Positions 9,870 to 19,953 of a stretch of 64,000 nt of DNA are shown in pieces. The notes beneath the pieces are model-generated. The model saw nothing but the letters and a program-made list of their open reading frames with translations, searched no databases and was not told the DNA's origin. The translations under genes were made by a program, and so were the position numbers. Location: assembly GCA_902826835.1 (NCBI GenBank), contig CADEGH010000001.1, forward strand, positions 210,253 through 274,252. The letters are read 5' to 3'. The DNA is from an uncultured bacterium (lineage in GTDB: Bacteria; Planctomycetota; GCA-002687715). Each line of letters opens with the position of its first letter. The first letter of the stretch is position 1.

Positions 9870-11828
9870 TCAGCCGGGCGGGCCTCCAGCATCCCGACAC
9901 CTGCGGTGTCGACTTCTGTCCGCGTCGTCGGTCTCTGGCCCCAGAGCGTTGAGCCCCGAAGGTCGTTCCGCCTGACTCCCGACATCTCCGGCCTTAGGAT
10001 GGGCAATCAACCAAGCGTGCACGCTGGCCGCCAGCCGTGACGAAATACCCGGGACCGCCGTCAATTCCTCCAAACTCGCGGCACGGATACTCGAGAGAGA
10101 CCCCAGGTGCCTTAACAAGGCCTGGGCACGGCGGGCCCCCAACCCCGGAATGTCGGCGACTACCGACTTGGCACTAGTCTTGGCCCGCTCCCGGCGGTGG
10201 AATCCCACCGCAAATCGGTGGGCTTCGTCACGCAGGTGAACCAGCAGCTTCGAAGACTCCGCGAGCGGATCGAGCAGGTGGGGGGACGCCCGGCCGGGCA
10301 CCCAAATACGCTCGAATCCACGTGCCGATCCCGGGTCATCGACATTCCGGGCCTTAGCGAGCCCGAGGAGCGAAACTTCCGCGATCGAAAGGTCACGCAG
10401 AACGCGCTCGGCGCGCGCGAGTTGAGGCGGCCCTCCGTCCACGACGAGGAGGTCCGGGAGGTCGTGCTCGGCGACGCCGCGCCGAAGGCGCCTGGTCAAT
10501 ACTTCTTCCATCGCCGCGAAGTCGTCGTTCCGCTGCACCGCGCGCAATTTGTAATGGCGGTACAGCGACTTCTCGGGAAGCCCGTCCATGAAGGTGACGC
10601 GACTCCCGACGACATGGTCCCCCATCAAATGGGAGATATCGAAACACTCGATACGGCGGGGTAACCGCCCCAACCCGAACTGCTCCTTCAATTCCGCGAG
10701 TTGGGCACTCCGGGCACCACTGTCCTGCCGCCGTCGGATCGCCTTGAGCGCGGCATTGCGCTCCGCGATTCGAACCAGCCGCAGACCCTCGCCTCTCTCC
10801 GGCACTCGCACCGATACCGGACCCCCTCGCCGCTCCTCGAGAATCGCGTGATGAAGTTCGAGGTCGGCGGCGTCGCTCGGAAGGAGGATTTCGGCCGGCG
10901 GGCGACGCACCGGACCGTAGTACTGACCCAAGAATGCGGCGAGCACTTCATCGGCGCCTCCCAGTCGGCGGAATCGGAAGTGATCGGTCCCAATCACATT
11001 CCCATCGCGGATCTGGACCACCGCCAAAAAGACCTCCTGTTTGTTCTCGCAAATCCCCACCACGTCCCGTTCCGCCCCCTCCCCTCGGGACACCTTCGCG
11101 AGATCGAGGGTCCGACGCACTTGCGCCAATCGATCGCGCAAGTCGGCGGCACGTTCAAATTCCAAGGCTTCTGCAGCCAGGTGCATTGATTGTTCGAGTT
11201 CCGCGAGCACGGCCCGATCCTGGCCGGAGAGGAACCGGACGGTCTTGCGGACCAGTTCATCGTAGTCGGCCTTGGAAACCAGATCGACGCAGGGGGCCGT
11301 GCATCGCCCGATTTCGTGGAGCACACACGGCCGCGACCGGTTGTCGAGAATCGAATCGCGACAAGTTCGCAGGGGAAAGATCCTCGACATGAACTGGATG
11401 GTCTTTCGACAAGCCTGTGCGGAGGGATAGGGTCCGAAATAGAGAGCCGCATCGTCCTTCCGGCGACGCACGATCGTGAGCCTCGGCCAGCGGCTCGATT
11501 CGTCCAGTCGCAAACTGAAATACGTCTTGTCATCGGTGAGGCGAATATTGAGCTTGGGACGCTCCCGCTTGATGATCGCATTTTCGAGGAGCAGCGCCTC
11601 CTTCTCGGAACCGGTGATCGTCCAGTCGATCCACGCCGCCTTTGAACCGAGCAGGCGCGTGACCAAGCGGCCATCCTCCGCCCCGAAGTAGGAACGGACC
11701 CGTGAACGGAGATTGAGGGCTTTGCCCACGTAGAGCACCTTCTGGTCCGCGTCCAGAAACCAATAGACCCCCGTCGCGGTCGGAAGCTCGGCAATCGCCG
11801 CTTTGGAATAGGGGAGTCTCGATTCCAT
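9870..11828 (-). CDS. uvrC: Excinuclease ABC subunit C
   Basis: Makes both incisions during nucleotide excision repair after UvrB has bound damage. The 652-residue chain has, in order, a GIY-YIG nuclease domain (here TGVYWFLD and YVGKALNLRSRV, about residues 17-46), a UVR motif (about 200-235) that contacts UvrB, an RNase H-like endonuclease domain beginning near IECFDISH with the VVDGGPPQL strand, and tandem helix-hairpin-helix motifs near the C-terminus (IPGLGARRA and VPGISSRLA). A charged tail of about 35 residues follows. The ATG sits one base after the uvrB stop, so the two subunits are co-translated. Confidence 0.97.
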   Translation of the reverse strand: MESRLPYSKAAIAELPTATGVYWFLDADQKVLYVGKALNLRSRVRSYFGAEDGRLVTRLLGSKAAWIDWTITGSEKEALLLENAIIKRERPKLNIRLTDDKTYFSLRLDESSRWPRLTIVRRRKDDAALYFGPYPSAQACRKTIQFMSRIFPLRTCRDSILDNRSRPCVLHEIGRCTAPCVDLVSKADYDELVRKTVRFLSGQDRAVLAELEQSMHLAAEALEFERAADLRDRLAQVRRTLDLAKVSRGEGAERDVVGICENKQEVFLAVVQIRDGNVIGTDHFRFRRLGGADEVLAAFLGQYYGPVRRPPAEILLPSDAADLELHHAILEERRGGPVSVRVPERGEGLRLVRIAERNAALKAIRRRQDSGARSAQLAELKEQFGLGRLPRRIECFDISHLMGDHVVGSRVTFMDGLPEKSLYRHYKLRAVQRNDDFAAMEEVLTRRLRRGVAEHDLPDLLVVDGGPPQLARAERVLRDLSIAEVSLLGLAKARNVDDPGSARGFERIWVPGRASPHLLDPLAESSKLLVHLRDEAHRFAVGFHRRERAKTSAKSVVADIPGLGARRAQALLRHLGSLSSIRAASLEELTAVPGISSRLAASVHAWLIAHPKAGDVGSQAERPSGLNALGPETDDADRSRHRRCRDAGGPPG

Positions 11829-11829
11829 A

Positions 11830-13833
11830 TCAGGCCAAAAGTAGTTTTTCGATGCGCCGGACTTCGTCGCGCAACCGAGCCGCCTCTTCGTAGCGCTGCT
11901 CCGACGCGGCGCGATACATCTCGTCTTTCAACGAGCGCAGAGCCTGATCGAGGTCTCCTCCGTGTTTGCTCACGATGTCCGAACTCTGACGAGGGGTTTT
12001 GGAATCGGCACTGTCCGGTGCAATCGTGAGTTCGAAGTCGTCGGAGATTCGTTTGATGATCGACTTCGGAGTGAGCCCCGTGGCGAGATTGTGCGCCGCT
12101 TGAATTTTCCGCCGGCGCTCGGTCTCCCCCAACGCTCCTGAAACCGCGGCGGTACGCTCGTCGGCATAGAGGATGACGCGGCCTTCCACGTTGCGCGCGG
12201 CGCGCCCGATTGTCTGAATCAGGGAACTCTTGCTTCGTAGGAAGCCCTCTTTGTCCGCATCCAGGACGGCGACCAATGCCACTTCGGGAATATCGAGACC
12301 CTCCCGCAGGAGGTTGATGCCAACCAGGATATCGAAGACTCCTAGTCGTAGATCGCGGATGATCGAGGCCCGCTCGAGCGTGTCGATATCGGAGTGCAAG
12401 TACTTGACCTTCAAACCCAAATCCCGCAAGAAGGTGGTGAGATCCTCGGCCATTCGCTTGGTCAGGCACGTCACCAACACCCGGTGTCCGCGGGCGACTT
12501 CACGCCGGCACTCGCCGAGAAGATCGTCGACTTGACCTCGCGCGGGGCGAACCTCTACGACCGGGTCGAGTAGGCCGGTCGGCCGAATCACCTGCTCGAC
12601 GATTCGCCCCTTTGCGCGATCGAGCTCAAAGGCCGCGGGTGTCGCGGATACGTAAATGACCTGCCCGCAGCGCTGGTCGAACTCTTCGTAGGTGAGGGGG
12701 CGATTGTCCAGCGCCGATGGCAAACGAAAGCCGTGCTCGACCAGCGTCTCCTTGCGGGATCGGTCTCCCTTGAACATGCCCCCGATCTGCGGCGTGGTCA
12801 CGTGGCTTTCGTCCAAGAACACGAGAAAGTCCTCGTCGAAGTAGTCGAGCAGGGTTGCCGGTGGCTCTCCGGGCCCGCGGCCATCCAAATGGCGGCTGTA
12901 GTTCTCGATTCCCGAACAGTGCCCGAGCTCCGTCAGAAGCTCCAGATCCAACCGCGTTCGCATTTCGAGGCGCTGGGCCTCGAGGAGTCGTCCTTTGCCT
13001 TTGAGCCCGGCCAGCCGGAGATCCAACTCCTCTTCGATCGACACGATGGCCGGCTTCAGCCGGTCGGCCGGGGTGACGTAGTGCGAGGACGGGAAGACCG
13101 ATACCTGGTCCACCGATTCCAGGACACATCCCTCGAGCGCGTCGATTTGGTCGATTGTCTCGATCGTGTCACCGAACAGCTCCACTCGGATGAGTCGGTC
13201 CTCCGCATCCGCGGGGTAAATCTCGATGACGTCCCCCCTCGCCCGGAAAGTCGCTCGACGGGGAGCGACATCGTTACGGCTGTATTGCATCTGCACCAAG
13301 CGACGCAAGAGCTGATCCCGGTCGATGTCTTGTCCACGCACGAGATCGAGTCGGAAGCCCTCGTAGAACTCGGGCGACCCGAGTCCGTAGATGCAGGAAA
13401 CACTGGCCACGATGATGACGTCCCTCCGACACAGGAGGGAGGCGGTCGCCGCGTGCCGCATGCGATCGATACGATCATTGATACTGGCGTCTTTGGCGAT
13501 GTACGTGTCGGAGGCCGGAACGTATGCCTCGGGCTGATAGTAGTCGTAATAGGAAATGAAGTATCCGACGGCGTTGTTCGGGAACAGCTCGCGAAATTCG
13601 CTCCAAAGCTGCCCTGCCAGAGTCTTGTTCGGCGCGAGGATCAGCGCCGGTCTTTGCGACTCCTCGATGACCTTTGCCATCGTGAAGGTCTTTCCCGAGC
13701 CGGTCACCCCCAGCAATACCTGCTCACGGGCCCCCTCTTTCAATCCGGCCATGAGGCCGGAGATGGCACCGGGTTGATCTCCGGTGGGAAGAAACTCGGA
13801 GACGAGTTCGAACGGGCGCGCAGACTTGGCCAT
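11830..13833 (-). CDS. uvrB: Excinuclease ABC subunit B
   Basis: Damage-verifying helicase-like ATPase of nucleotide excision repair, which loads UvrC. About 667 residues, the usual length. Walker A is GVTGSGKT near residue 43; the DNA-clamping beta-hairpin [12 protein letters not shown] follows, then FLDESHVT (motif II), the second helicase lobe with [10 protein letters not shown] and QTIGRAARN, and a C-terminal UVR motif ([12 protein letters not shown]...EAARLRDEV) that binds UvrC. ATG at 13833 is preferred over the GTG just before it. It is the first gene of a uvrB-uvrC pair. Confidence 0.98.
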   Translation of the reverse strand: MAKSARPFELVSEFLPTGDQPGAISGLMAGLKEGAREQVLLGVTGSGKTFTMAKVIEESQRPALILAPNKTLAGQLWSEFRELFPNNAVGYFISYYDYYQPEAYVPASDTYIAKDASINDRIDRMRHAATASLLCRRDVIIVASVSCIYGLGSPEFYEGFRLDLVRGQDIDRDQLLRRLVQMQYSRNDVAPRRATFRARGDVIEIYPADAEDRLIRVELFGDTIETIDQIDALEGCVLESVDQVSVFPSSHYVTPADRLKPAIVSIEEELDLRLAGLKGKGRLLEAQRLEMRTRLDLELLTELGHCSGIENYSRHLDGRGPGEPPATLLDYFDEDFLVFLDESHVTTPQIGGMFKGDRSRKETLVEHGFRLPSALDNRPLTYEEFDQRCGQVIYVSATPAAFELDRAKGRIVEQVIRPTGLLDPVVEVRPARGQVDDLLGECRREVARGHRVLVTCLTKRMAEDLTTFLRDLGLKVKYLHSDIDTLERASIIRDLRLGVFDILVGINLLREGLDIPEVALVAVLDADKEGFLRSKSSLIQTIGRAARNVEGRVILYADERTAAVSGALGETERRRKIQAAHNLATGLTPKSIIKRISDDFELTIAPDSADSKTPRQSSDIVSKHGGDLDQALRSLKDEMYRAASEQRYEEAARLRDEVRRIEKLLLA

Positions 13834-13912
13834 CACCTAGAATCGCCGCCGGTCGGAGAAATTCAATCCTCCGAACCGCGGCAACCGGAGCCAAGGATCC
13901 TCGGGCGTACGA

Positions 13913-15895
13913 TCACTTCGGGGCGCCGGACCCTCGGAGTAGCTCCGTGGCGGCTCGAGCCTTGAGGGCCGCGAGGCTCGGATCCGCGTAACCGACCGAC
14001 TCGAGCGTCGAGAAACCCGAGTGCGCGGCAAAGGCCTGACCTGAATACAGGCGCGCGTAGGCGAGCAGGAATCTCGCATCGTGATCGCCCGGGTTGGAGA
14101 CGACGAGGCGCTCGAGCTCGGACGCCGCCTGCTCGTGTGCTTTTGAACCGATCGACTCGCGCAAGTCGACCGTGCGCTCGACCCAGGCAGGATTGCGCGC
14201 GAGACCGGACGAGATGGCGGCCTTCGCGAGCGACACGCGCCCTTGGGCGGCAAAAAGCGAAAGTCCGAGCTGGAGCGGCGCGTAGTAGTCGTCGGGAGTC
14301 GCAAGCCACGCCCGACGGAACGACTCGGCCGCCAGGAGGAAATCGCCGCTGCGAAGCCAGCCCTCGCCTCGCGCCAGCGCTTCGCTGGGTCCGAGCTCGG
14401 ACGGAAAGTCCGCGACAATCGGAGTGGTGAACAATCCGCCGACTCCCGCCGACGACACCGGCACAGAGCGGAGTTCGCTCACCCGGACGACCGGCTCGCT
14501 GCGGGGTGCCACTTCATCGACGTAATCGACATAGGGGTCGTAGCTGTCCTCGTAGTCGACGACGACAGTATCGGTATGGTAGACCGAGGTGTAGGCAGGG
14601 TAATACACCACGGTGTTGTAGTACGAGTAGGGATAATAACCGTACCGGCGATAAGAGGGATAGCTCCAGCGATAGGAATTCCAGGGGCTGCATGCATAGC
14701 CGAATCCGACCGAGAGACGCCAGCCGGAGGTCCAGTAAGAAGAGCCGTACCAGCCGGTTCCGCAATAGGAATAGGACCACCAGGGGGAGCCAAAGCCGTG
14801 CCCCCACGGAGAGGAATAAACGTACGGCGAGTAGAAGTGGGGGCTGTAATACCCGACCGGGGCGTAACAAGACGACCAGTAGGGAGTCCAAGAGTAGGGA
14901 TACGCGTAGGGCGCGCAGCCATGGTGCCCGTGATAGCCGTCATCCACGTAGCTGAAGCCCAAGGCTACTCCCCCGCTTGAGGCGTAGATACCAGCAGCAA
15001 AGAGGCCGTCTTGATGCCCACCCGTGGCGGTCGCGTGGGAAGGCTTGGATTGAGGCACACTCACCGCCGGTGTCTTGATCGAATCCGGAGCGAGCGGGCT
15101 CACTGGAGCGATCCCCGGCCGCGTGGTCGTGGGCTTTCTCACCGAGCCGATTGCGCCCTTGGAGTCCGGCCTAACCCCCTTGATCGGGGAGAGATCGCGA
15201 GCGGGCGCACTGCCGTCGCCTCCCCGGCCTTTCGTGACTTGAACTTCTGCCGGGCGAACCAAGGAGGCTCCACGCGGAGTCACTCCACCGCGATCACCGA
15301 AGGTTCGACCTTCGGGAGCAGGAGTAACAACACGCCCTTCGGGCTCGACGATCACGTCACGCCTGGGCAGCGGGCTCGCCGGATTCGTGAAGCGAGGGGA
15401 GCTCACGCGAGGAGTCGGATTCGACGTCCCGCTCGGCCGCCGAGAGGGGACCGCGTCGGTGAACGACCCTCCTGAATTGCCGCCGAGATTGGTTCCGCCC
15501 CGGGGTGTCGGTGAGGGTTGGGGATTGAAGGGACTAACGTTGGGACGACCGGTTCCACCCCCCGGTTGGGAGCGGGGCGTAGGTATCGGGCTCGGGCTCG
15601 GTGGATTCACGCGAGTGGGGGTGGGCAGCGACCTCGGCGCGGGCGCCGGATTGGACCGGGGCGTCGGCGCTGAGGGCACGCTGCGAACGGGCGGGGCCGC
15701 TCGTGGCGCCGGAGCGGGGGCTGACCGAGGGGCCGGGGCAGCCGGTGGAGTGCGATTGACGGATGAGCCTCCCCCGGAGGGTCGGCCAGCTCCGCCGGGA
15801 GCCTGCGGATTCACCCCTCCACCCGGTTTTTGGGCCCATGCGCTACCGGAAATCACGAGCATGACTGACAGGGACCAAACCAGATGGCGGGGCAT
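13913..15895 (-). CDS. Exported Pro/Arg- and Tyr-rich protein with C-terminal TPR-like repeats
   Basis: 660 residues. A signal peptide (ending SAWAQ, about residue 22) leads into some 280 low-complexity residues rich in Pro, Ser, Arg and Gly. Then comes a region (about 330-470) unusually rich in Tyr, Ser, Trp and Gly with a few Cys, followed by an acidic stretch and a C-terminal part (about 500-655) of paired helices resembling TPR or Sel1-type repeats (ALARGEGWLRSGDFLLAAE). The start has a strong GGAGG five bases before ATG. The segments suggest an envelope or surface protein; no enzyme motif is seen. The gene stands alone, diverging from 16183. Confidence 0.8.
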   Translation of the reverse strand: MPRHLVWSLSVMLVISGSAWAQKPGGGVNPQAPGGAGRPSGGGSSVNRTPPAAPAPRSAPAPAPRAAPPVRSVPSAPTPRSNPAPAPRSLPTPTRVNPPSPSPIPTPRSQPGGGTGRPNVSPFNPQPSPTPRGGTNLGGNSGGSFTDAVPSRRPSGTSNPTPRVSSPRFTNPASPLPRRDVIVEPEGRVVTPAPEGRTFGDRGGVTPRGASLVRPAEVQVTKGRGGDGSAPARDLSPIKGVRPDSKGAIGSVRKPTTTRPGIAPVSPLAPDSIKTPAVSVPQSKPSHATATGGHQDGLFAAGIYASSGGVALGFSYVDDGYHGHHGCAPYAYPYSWTPYWSSCYAPVGYYSPHFYSPYVYSSPWGHGFGSPWWSYSYCGTGWYGSSYWTSGWRLSVGFGYACSPWNSYRWSYPSYRRYGYYPYSYYNTVVYYPAYTSVYHTDTVVVDYEDSYDPYVDYVDEVAPRSEPVVRVSELRSVPVSSAGVGGLFTTPIVADFPSELGPSEALARGEGWLRSGDFLLAAESFRRAWLATPDDYYAPLQLGLSLFAAQGRVSLAKAAISSGLARNPAWVERTVDLRESIGSKAHEQAASELERLVVSNPGDHDARFLLAYARLYSGQAFAAHSGFSTLESVGYADPSLAALKARAATELLRGSGAPK

Positions 15896-16131
15896 AAATT
15901 CCTCCGAAGGTCTCGTTCCACCCTCGAACCGGGGTGCGTCTCCCCCTCGTCAAGCATCTTTCATGCCTGGCACGAGGACTGGAGAACACGTGGGAATCCT
16001 ACCTCTTTTTCGACCGGGGAGGGGCCGCGCCAGGCAACTCCTTGCTGGTGGGAGTCTCCCGGTGAGGACAACGCGCGGAAGCGCCTGTAGCCGCCAAGAG
16101 ACACTCCCCCTTTGGGTGGTGCCAAGCGACC

Positions 16132-16137
16132 TATAAT
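16132..16137 (+). promoter_or_regulatory. Perfect -10 element upstream of the zinc-ribbon membrane protein
   Basis: TATAAT lies 45 bases before the ATG at 16183 in a spacer that is otherwise GC-rich. No good -35 is seen at 16-18 bases; TTTGGG at 16111 is 15 bases away. Likely the promoter core for the plus-strand gene, possibly needing an activator or another sigma factor. Confidence 0.4.
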
Positions 16138-16182
16138 GCGCGTCCTCCCCAACCAAGCGCCCGTCCGACCCGTTCTTGAGAG

Positions 16183-17535
16183 ATGCCCATGGAATCTTCG
16201 GCTTCGAGCCCCAGCGTCAAGTGCCCCAAGTGCAAGACCAGCTACCGCTTGCCAGCCGGCTTCCGGGGCACCGCCACCTGCAAGCAGTGCAAGGCCGCAT
16301 TCTCGGTGGGAGTTCCCGAAACCCAGAAGCGGGCGGAGAAGAGCCGAGATGCCGCCGACCAGCGCACGATGAAAACGCTGCTGATCGTGTGCGGCGGAGT
16401 CCTCGCGGTCGTCGGCTTGATTGTCGCCCTTACCAAGGGCGGCGGCGGAGCCCCTTTGGATCCCCACTACGTCCCTCCCACTCCTGCTCCGGCTCCCACG
16501 GCTCCCAAGCGGCCAGTGGTCCCGATCAGCACCCATCCCGAACGCGTGGCGGTGTCGTTCCTGCGCGCGCTGTCCCGCGGCGAGAAAGCGGACATCGAGC
16601 GCCTGTTCGACGTGGACATGTACTACTTGGCTTGGGACGGTCCCGGGAAAAACAACACCCCGGATCCGCAGCGGTTTGACCGCCTGCCGAAGGAAGAACA
16701 AGACAAGCGACGTGCGCTGGCGCACGAGCTGATCATGGATCCGGAACTGGCGCAGGCCCTAGGAGCGGATGCTCTGATCAAGTGGGACCACACCCCGTTC
16801 ACTTGGTCCTATCCGCCTGCCATCGGACCCGACAACGGCAAGTTCGACCTCAACGTGCGCGACGAGGCCACCAAACCTCTGGTGTCGGTCACCGTCACGG
16901 TGCGTCTGCGAGCCGGCAAAGACGCGAGCGCCGACGGCGACAAGCTCGACTCTTGGTGTGTGTCCTGGGTGGAATGGCGTTGGAACCAATCCACTCTCAA
17001 GATCGCCGCCAAGGACAAGCGCGCGATGGATCCCATCGAGGAACGCCGCAAGGATTTGGAACGCAAGGCGATGGCCGGCAAGCCCCGCGGGCCGGTCGAG
17101 GCGGATCCGGTCGCGGTGAGCGAGGTCCCCGGTACGGGCCCGACGCAGAAGTCCACCATTGAGGATTCCCTCCGGGTCCTCTTGGATCCCGGGTCTTCCG
17201 GCCCGAAGTACCACGGGGCCCGTGACCAACTCATCAATCTCGGTCGAATTTCCATTCCGTTCCTGCTGAACTACCTGGTCGGCAAGAACCACGCCGACAA
17301 CGACGAGGACATCAAGAACTCCTTCACCGTGATCCAAGTCCTGGATGAAATCACCGGCCTCGGGAGATTCGGCTACGAGCCGACCCAGGCGAAGGACAGG
17401 GGAGTCGGGGTGACCACCGCCACTGGCGAAGATAGAAACACCGCGGTGCGCCGCTGGTTCGGATGGTGGTCGAAGAACCACCAAACCTGGAGCGGCAAGC
17501 CCAAGCCGGTCGACGAAGAGGAAGAAGACAAGTAA
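16183..17535 (+). CDS. Zinc-ribbon membrane protein with a HEAT-like C-terminus
   Basis: 450 residues. The N-terminus has a four-Cys zinc ribbon (CPKC near residue 14, CKQC near 33) of the MJ0042 type; a single membrane helix (about 64-80) follows, then a Pro-rich linker and an outward-facing region of about 350 residues. Around residues 120-260 is an alpha/beta domain without recognised motif. The end (about 325-440) resembles HEAT-type repeats and finishes with the Trp-rich run RRWFGWWSKN and an acidic tail. A cytoplasmic zinc ribbon plus a membrane anchor is common in planctomycete proteins. It converges on the kinase gene. Role unknown. Confidence 0.75.
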   Translation: MPMESSASSPSVKCPKCKTSYRLPAGFRGTATCKQCKAAFSVGVPETQKRAEKSRDAADQRTMKTLLIVCGGVLAVVGLIVALTKGGGGAPLDPHYVPPTPAPAPTAPKRPVVPISTHPERVAVSFLRALSRGEKADIERLFDVDMYYLAWDGPGKNNTPDPQRFDRLPKEEQDKRRALAHELIMDPELAQALGADALIKWDHTPFTWSYPPAIGPDNGKFDLNVRDEATKPLVSVTVTVRLRAGKDASADGDKLDSWCVSWVEWRWNQSTLKIAAKDKRAMDPIEERRKDLERKAMAGKPRGPVEADPVAVSEVPGTGPTQKSTIEDSLRVLLDPGSSGPKYHGARDQLINLGRISIPFLLNYLVGKNHADNDEDIKNSFTVIQVLDEITGLGRFGYEPTQAKDRGVGVTTATGEDRNTAVRRWFGWWSKNHQTWSGKPKPVDEEEEDK

Positions 17536-17547
17536 CCGCCCGCCGCG

Positions 17548-17579
17548 CGGCTTTCCGACAAAGCCGGGCGCAACGCCCG
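17548..17579. terminator. Tandem hairpins between convergent genes
   Basis: CGGCTTT-CCGAC-AAAGCCG (17548-17566), followed by CGGGCG-CAA-CGCCCG (17565-17579), overlaps by two bases. They sit between the stops of two convergent genes and could end transcription in either direction, though no T-run follows. Confidence 0.45.
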
Positions 17580-17589
17580 AGCAACTTCC

Positions 17590-19833
17590 CTATCGCTCGG
17601 GACTGATCGTGATGGTGACCGAATCCTGCTGTAAGGTGTAGCTCGCTTCGAACAACTCGCGGAAGTAGCGCCGGTTTCCCCGATCCCACTTGCGATACTT
17701 CACCTTGATCATGCGCGCCGGTGGGTTGAGCGTCCACTTGATGCTCTGCCCAACGGGAATGTCCTTCTCCGCCATCGTCGGCACGATCGTGACCGGGCTT
17801 GCGCCAGACGCCGGCGTCACCAAGATCTCCGAAATCTCGAGATTGTCCGGGAATCCGTTGGCGATCGTGAGGCTGGTCGTTCCCCCGGTCGACACCGGCG
17901 GAGTGGGAATGGTAGGACCAATCGGTTGGGACGTTCCAGCCGAGCTGCGCCCGCGCAGGCGGTCCAGCTCGCCCTGGTTGAAGTCGGCGCGAGACCGTTC
18001 CGCATCCCGCTGGCTGCGCAACGTGGTCACTTCGGACTGCAAACTGGTCACCTGCGAGCGCAATTGCGCGAGCTCTCCCGAGTTCCCCCCGGCCCGAGCC
18101 AGCTCGGTGCGCGCGGTTTCCAGTTCCCCCTGCTTGGTGCTCAGCAGGCCGCTCAATCGTTGACTCTCGGCCTTGGCCTTGGAGGTCTCTTCCTCGGCCT
18201 TTTTCGCGCGGTCCTCGGCGGCCGTCACTCCTGCGGCAGCCGCGCTCGCGGCCCTCTCGGCATTGGTGAGTTTTTCCTGAGCTTCGCGCAGCGCCGACTC
18301 GGCGGCGTACAGTTTGGCCGCGGCATCCCCGGCGCCTTGGAGCGAGTCTTCAGCCGACTTCAGCCGAGCGGCGAGTTGCCCTTTCTCTTCCTCAAGACGC
18401 CCTTTGTTCTCTCGCAGACCTCCGAGCTCCTTTTCGAGCTCCACCACGCGAGAAGAGCTACCCGATCCGCTTTGGCGCAACTGCTCGAGCTCCGACTGAT
18501 GCTGCCGCGCCGCGGACTCCGCCGCGGTCAGCGCGCCTTTGACTTGCTCGAGCTCCCTGCCGAGGCGGTTTTTCTCTTCCAGCGCGTCGTTCGTGCGCCC
18601 TTGTGCCTCGGCCAGCTCCCGTTCTTTCTTTTGAAGGCGCTCCTCCACGGCGTGAAGGTTGCGACCGAGTTCGGGATCAGCGGATTGCCCGGGTTTCGGG
18701 GAGGAGTTCCAGTGCATCCACCAGCCAGCGCCGCCACCCACCAACGCGAGTCCGGCCACGAGCCATGGCACGACACTCCGACTCGAGGTGAGTTGCGCGG
18801 CCTCCCCTGACCCGGAACCCCGGGAGGCGACCAGCGGCCCGCCGGCGCGCGCAGTAGGACTTTGGGACTGCCTTCGGTACTCGCGCAACGCATTCAAGAA
18901 AGCGAGCGCGGACGCGTGGCGCTTCACCGGATCACGGCGCAGCGCGTTGAGGATGAGGTTGTCGACTTCCTGGGGAATGCCGAGATCCGGGTGGGTTTCC
19001 CGAATCGCTTTGATCGGGTTGGATGCGACCCACATGGCGTAGCGCACCGGATGAGTGCGCGCTTCCGGCGGAGATGGCACCTTGCCCGTCAGCATCTCGT
19101 GCATGATGACGCCGACGGAATAGAGGTCGGTCCGATGATCGATCGCCTCGCTCTCACCCCTCGCTTGTTCGGGAGCCATGTAGCCGAGGGTGCCGAACGA
19201 GTGCCCGGTCTTGGTCAGAGTCAAGCCGGACTCGCCAGATCCGTCGCCAATCATCAGCTTGGCGATTCCGAAGTCGAGGACCTTCACGAACTCGCGCCCA
19301 GCGCGATCCTCGACGAGCAAGTTGCTGGGTTTCAGATCCCGGTGCACCACGCCCTGACGGTGCGCAAAGTCCAAGACCTCCAGCAGTTGCTCGGTGATGT
19401 CCAACGCTCGGTCGAGCGGCCGCGGGCCGAGTTCTCGAATCAGGGTTGAGAGGCTTCGCCCGTCGGTGTACTCCATGACGATGAATGCGCCGTCCGATGA
19501 TTCACCGACATCCAAGACCTGCACGATCTGAGGGTGAGGAAGATTGGCCTGGAGCAACGCCTCGCGCTGGAAGCGGGCGCGAAACTCGGGGTCGGCGGTG
19601 AGCAGGGGGCTCATCAACTTCACGGCCACTCGACGCCGATTGAGTTTCTCGTCTTCGGCAAGGTAGACCTTGCCCATCCCGCCTTCGCCGAGAACCGCAC
19701 GAATGCGGTAGCGGGCATCTAACACCTGCCCTATGAGCTTGTCTTGGGCGGAGCGGCCCGCCGCCCCCGGGGGCGTCAGCGGAACCGTGCCGTCAGGGTT
19801 GGATCTTCGGGGGGGCGATCGCTCGTCAGTCAT
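17590..19833 (-). CDS. Receptor-like Ser/Thr protein kinase (PknB type) with long coiled coil
   Basis: 747 residues from ATG 19833. The cytoplasmic kinase domain (about 42-320) is complete: glycine loop GEGGMGKVYLA, Lys in VAVKLM, catalytic HRDLKPSN, DFG and APEQARGE. A membrane helix near 354-373 (PWLVAGLALVGGGAGWW) leads to a coiled coil of about 230 residues (390-620, heptads rich in Glu, Lys, Leu and Ala), a Pro/Thr/Ser linker and a C-terminal beta-rich domain of about 110 residues with no known name. This is a transmembrane receptor architecture with an extracytoplasmic sensor. Signal and substrates are unknown. The gene is the only one in its unit. Confidence 0.93.
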   Translation of the reverse strand: MTDERSPPRRSNPDGTVPLTPPGAAGRSAQDKLIGQVLDARYRIRAVLGEGGMGKVYLAEDEKLNRRRVAVKLMSPLLTADPEFRARFQREALLQANLPHPQIVQVLDVGESSDGAFIVMEYTDGRSLSTLIRELGPRPLDRALDITEQLLEVLDFAHRQGVVHRDLKPSNLLVEDRAGREFVKVLDFGIAKLMIGDGSGESGLTLTKTGHSFGTLGYMAPEQARGESEAIDHRTDLYSVGVIMHEMLTGKVPSPPEARTHPVRYAMWVASNPIKAIRETHPDLGIPQEVDNLILNALRRDPVKRHASALAFLNALREYRRQSQSPTARAGGPLVASRGSGSGEAAQLTSSRSVVPWLVAGLALVGGGAGWWMHWNSSPKPGQSADPELGRNLHAVEERLQKKERELAEAQGRTNDALEEKNRLGRELEQVKGALTAAESAARQHQSELEQLRQSGSGSSSRVVELEKELGGLRENKGRLEEEKGQLAARLKSAEDSLQGAGDAAAKLYAAESALREAQEKLTNAERAASAAAAGVTAAEDRAKKAEEETSKAKAESQRLSGLLSTKQGELETARTELARAGGNSGELAQLRSQVTSLQSEVTTLRSQRDAERSRADFNQGELDRLRGRSSAGTSQPIGPTIPTPPVSTGGTTSLTIANGFPDNLEISEILVTPASGASPVTIVPTMAEKDIPVGQSIKWTLNPPARMIKVKYRKWDRGNRRYFRELFEASYTLQQDSVTITISPER

Positions 19834-19894
19834 AACCGCGCACTCTACCTCCGGGATCCGCCCCCTCCACTTTGGAATCACCGCCCCGTAACGC

Positions 19895-19924
19895 AAGAAG
19901 GCCGCCCTTGCGGGCGGCCTTCTT
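19895..19924 (-). terminator. Strong hairpin ending the alginate-export-like gene
   Basis: AAGAAGGCCGCCC and GGGCGGCCTTCTT form a perfect 13-bp stem with a TTGC loop, 30 bases after the stop of the outer-membrane protein gene. The downstream T-tract is short, so this is a likely but not classical intrinsic terminator. Confidence 0.7.
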
Positions 19925-19953
19925 CGCGAGCGAACCTTCCGAACCGTCAGCTC

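Noticed and set aside
9839..9884. GGCCCGCC ... GGCGGGCC inverted repeat after the exported protein gene
   Set aside because: The loop is 30 bases and the right arm falls in the uvrC coding region; likely chance in GC-rich DNA.
15949..15954. TTGACG on the minus strand upstream of the Tyr-rich protein gene
   Set aside because: No acceptable -10 at 16-18 bases; not called a promoter.
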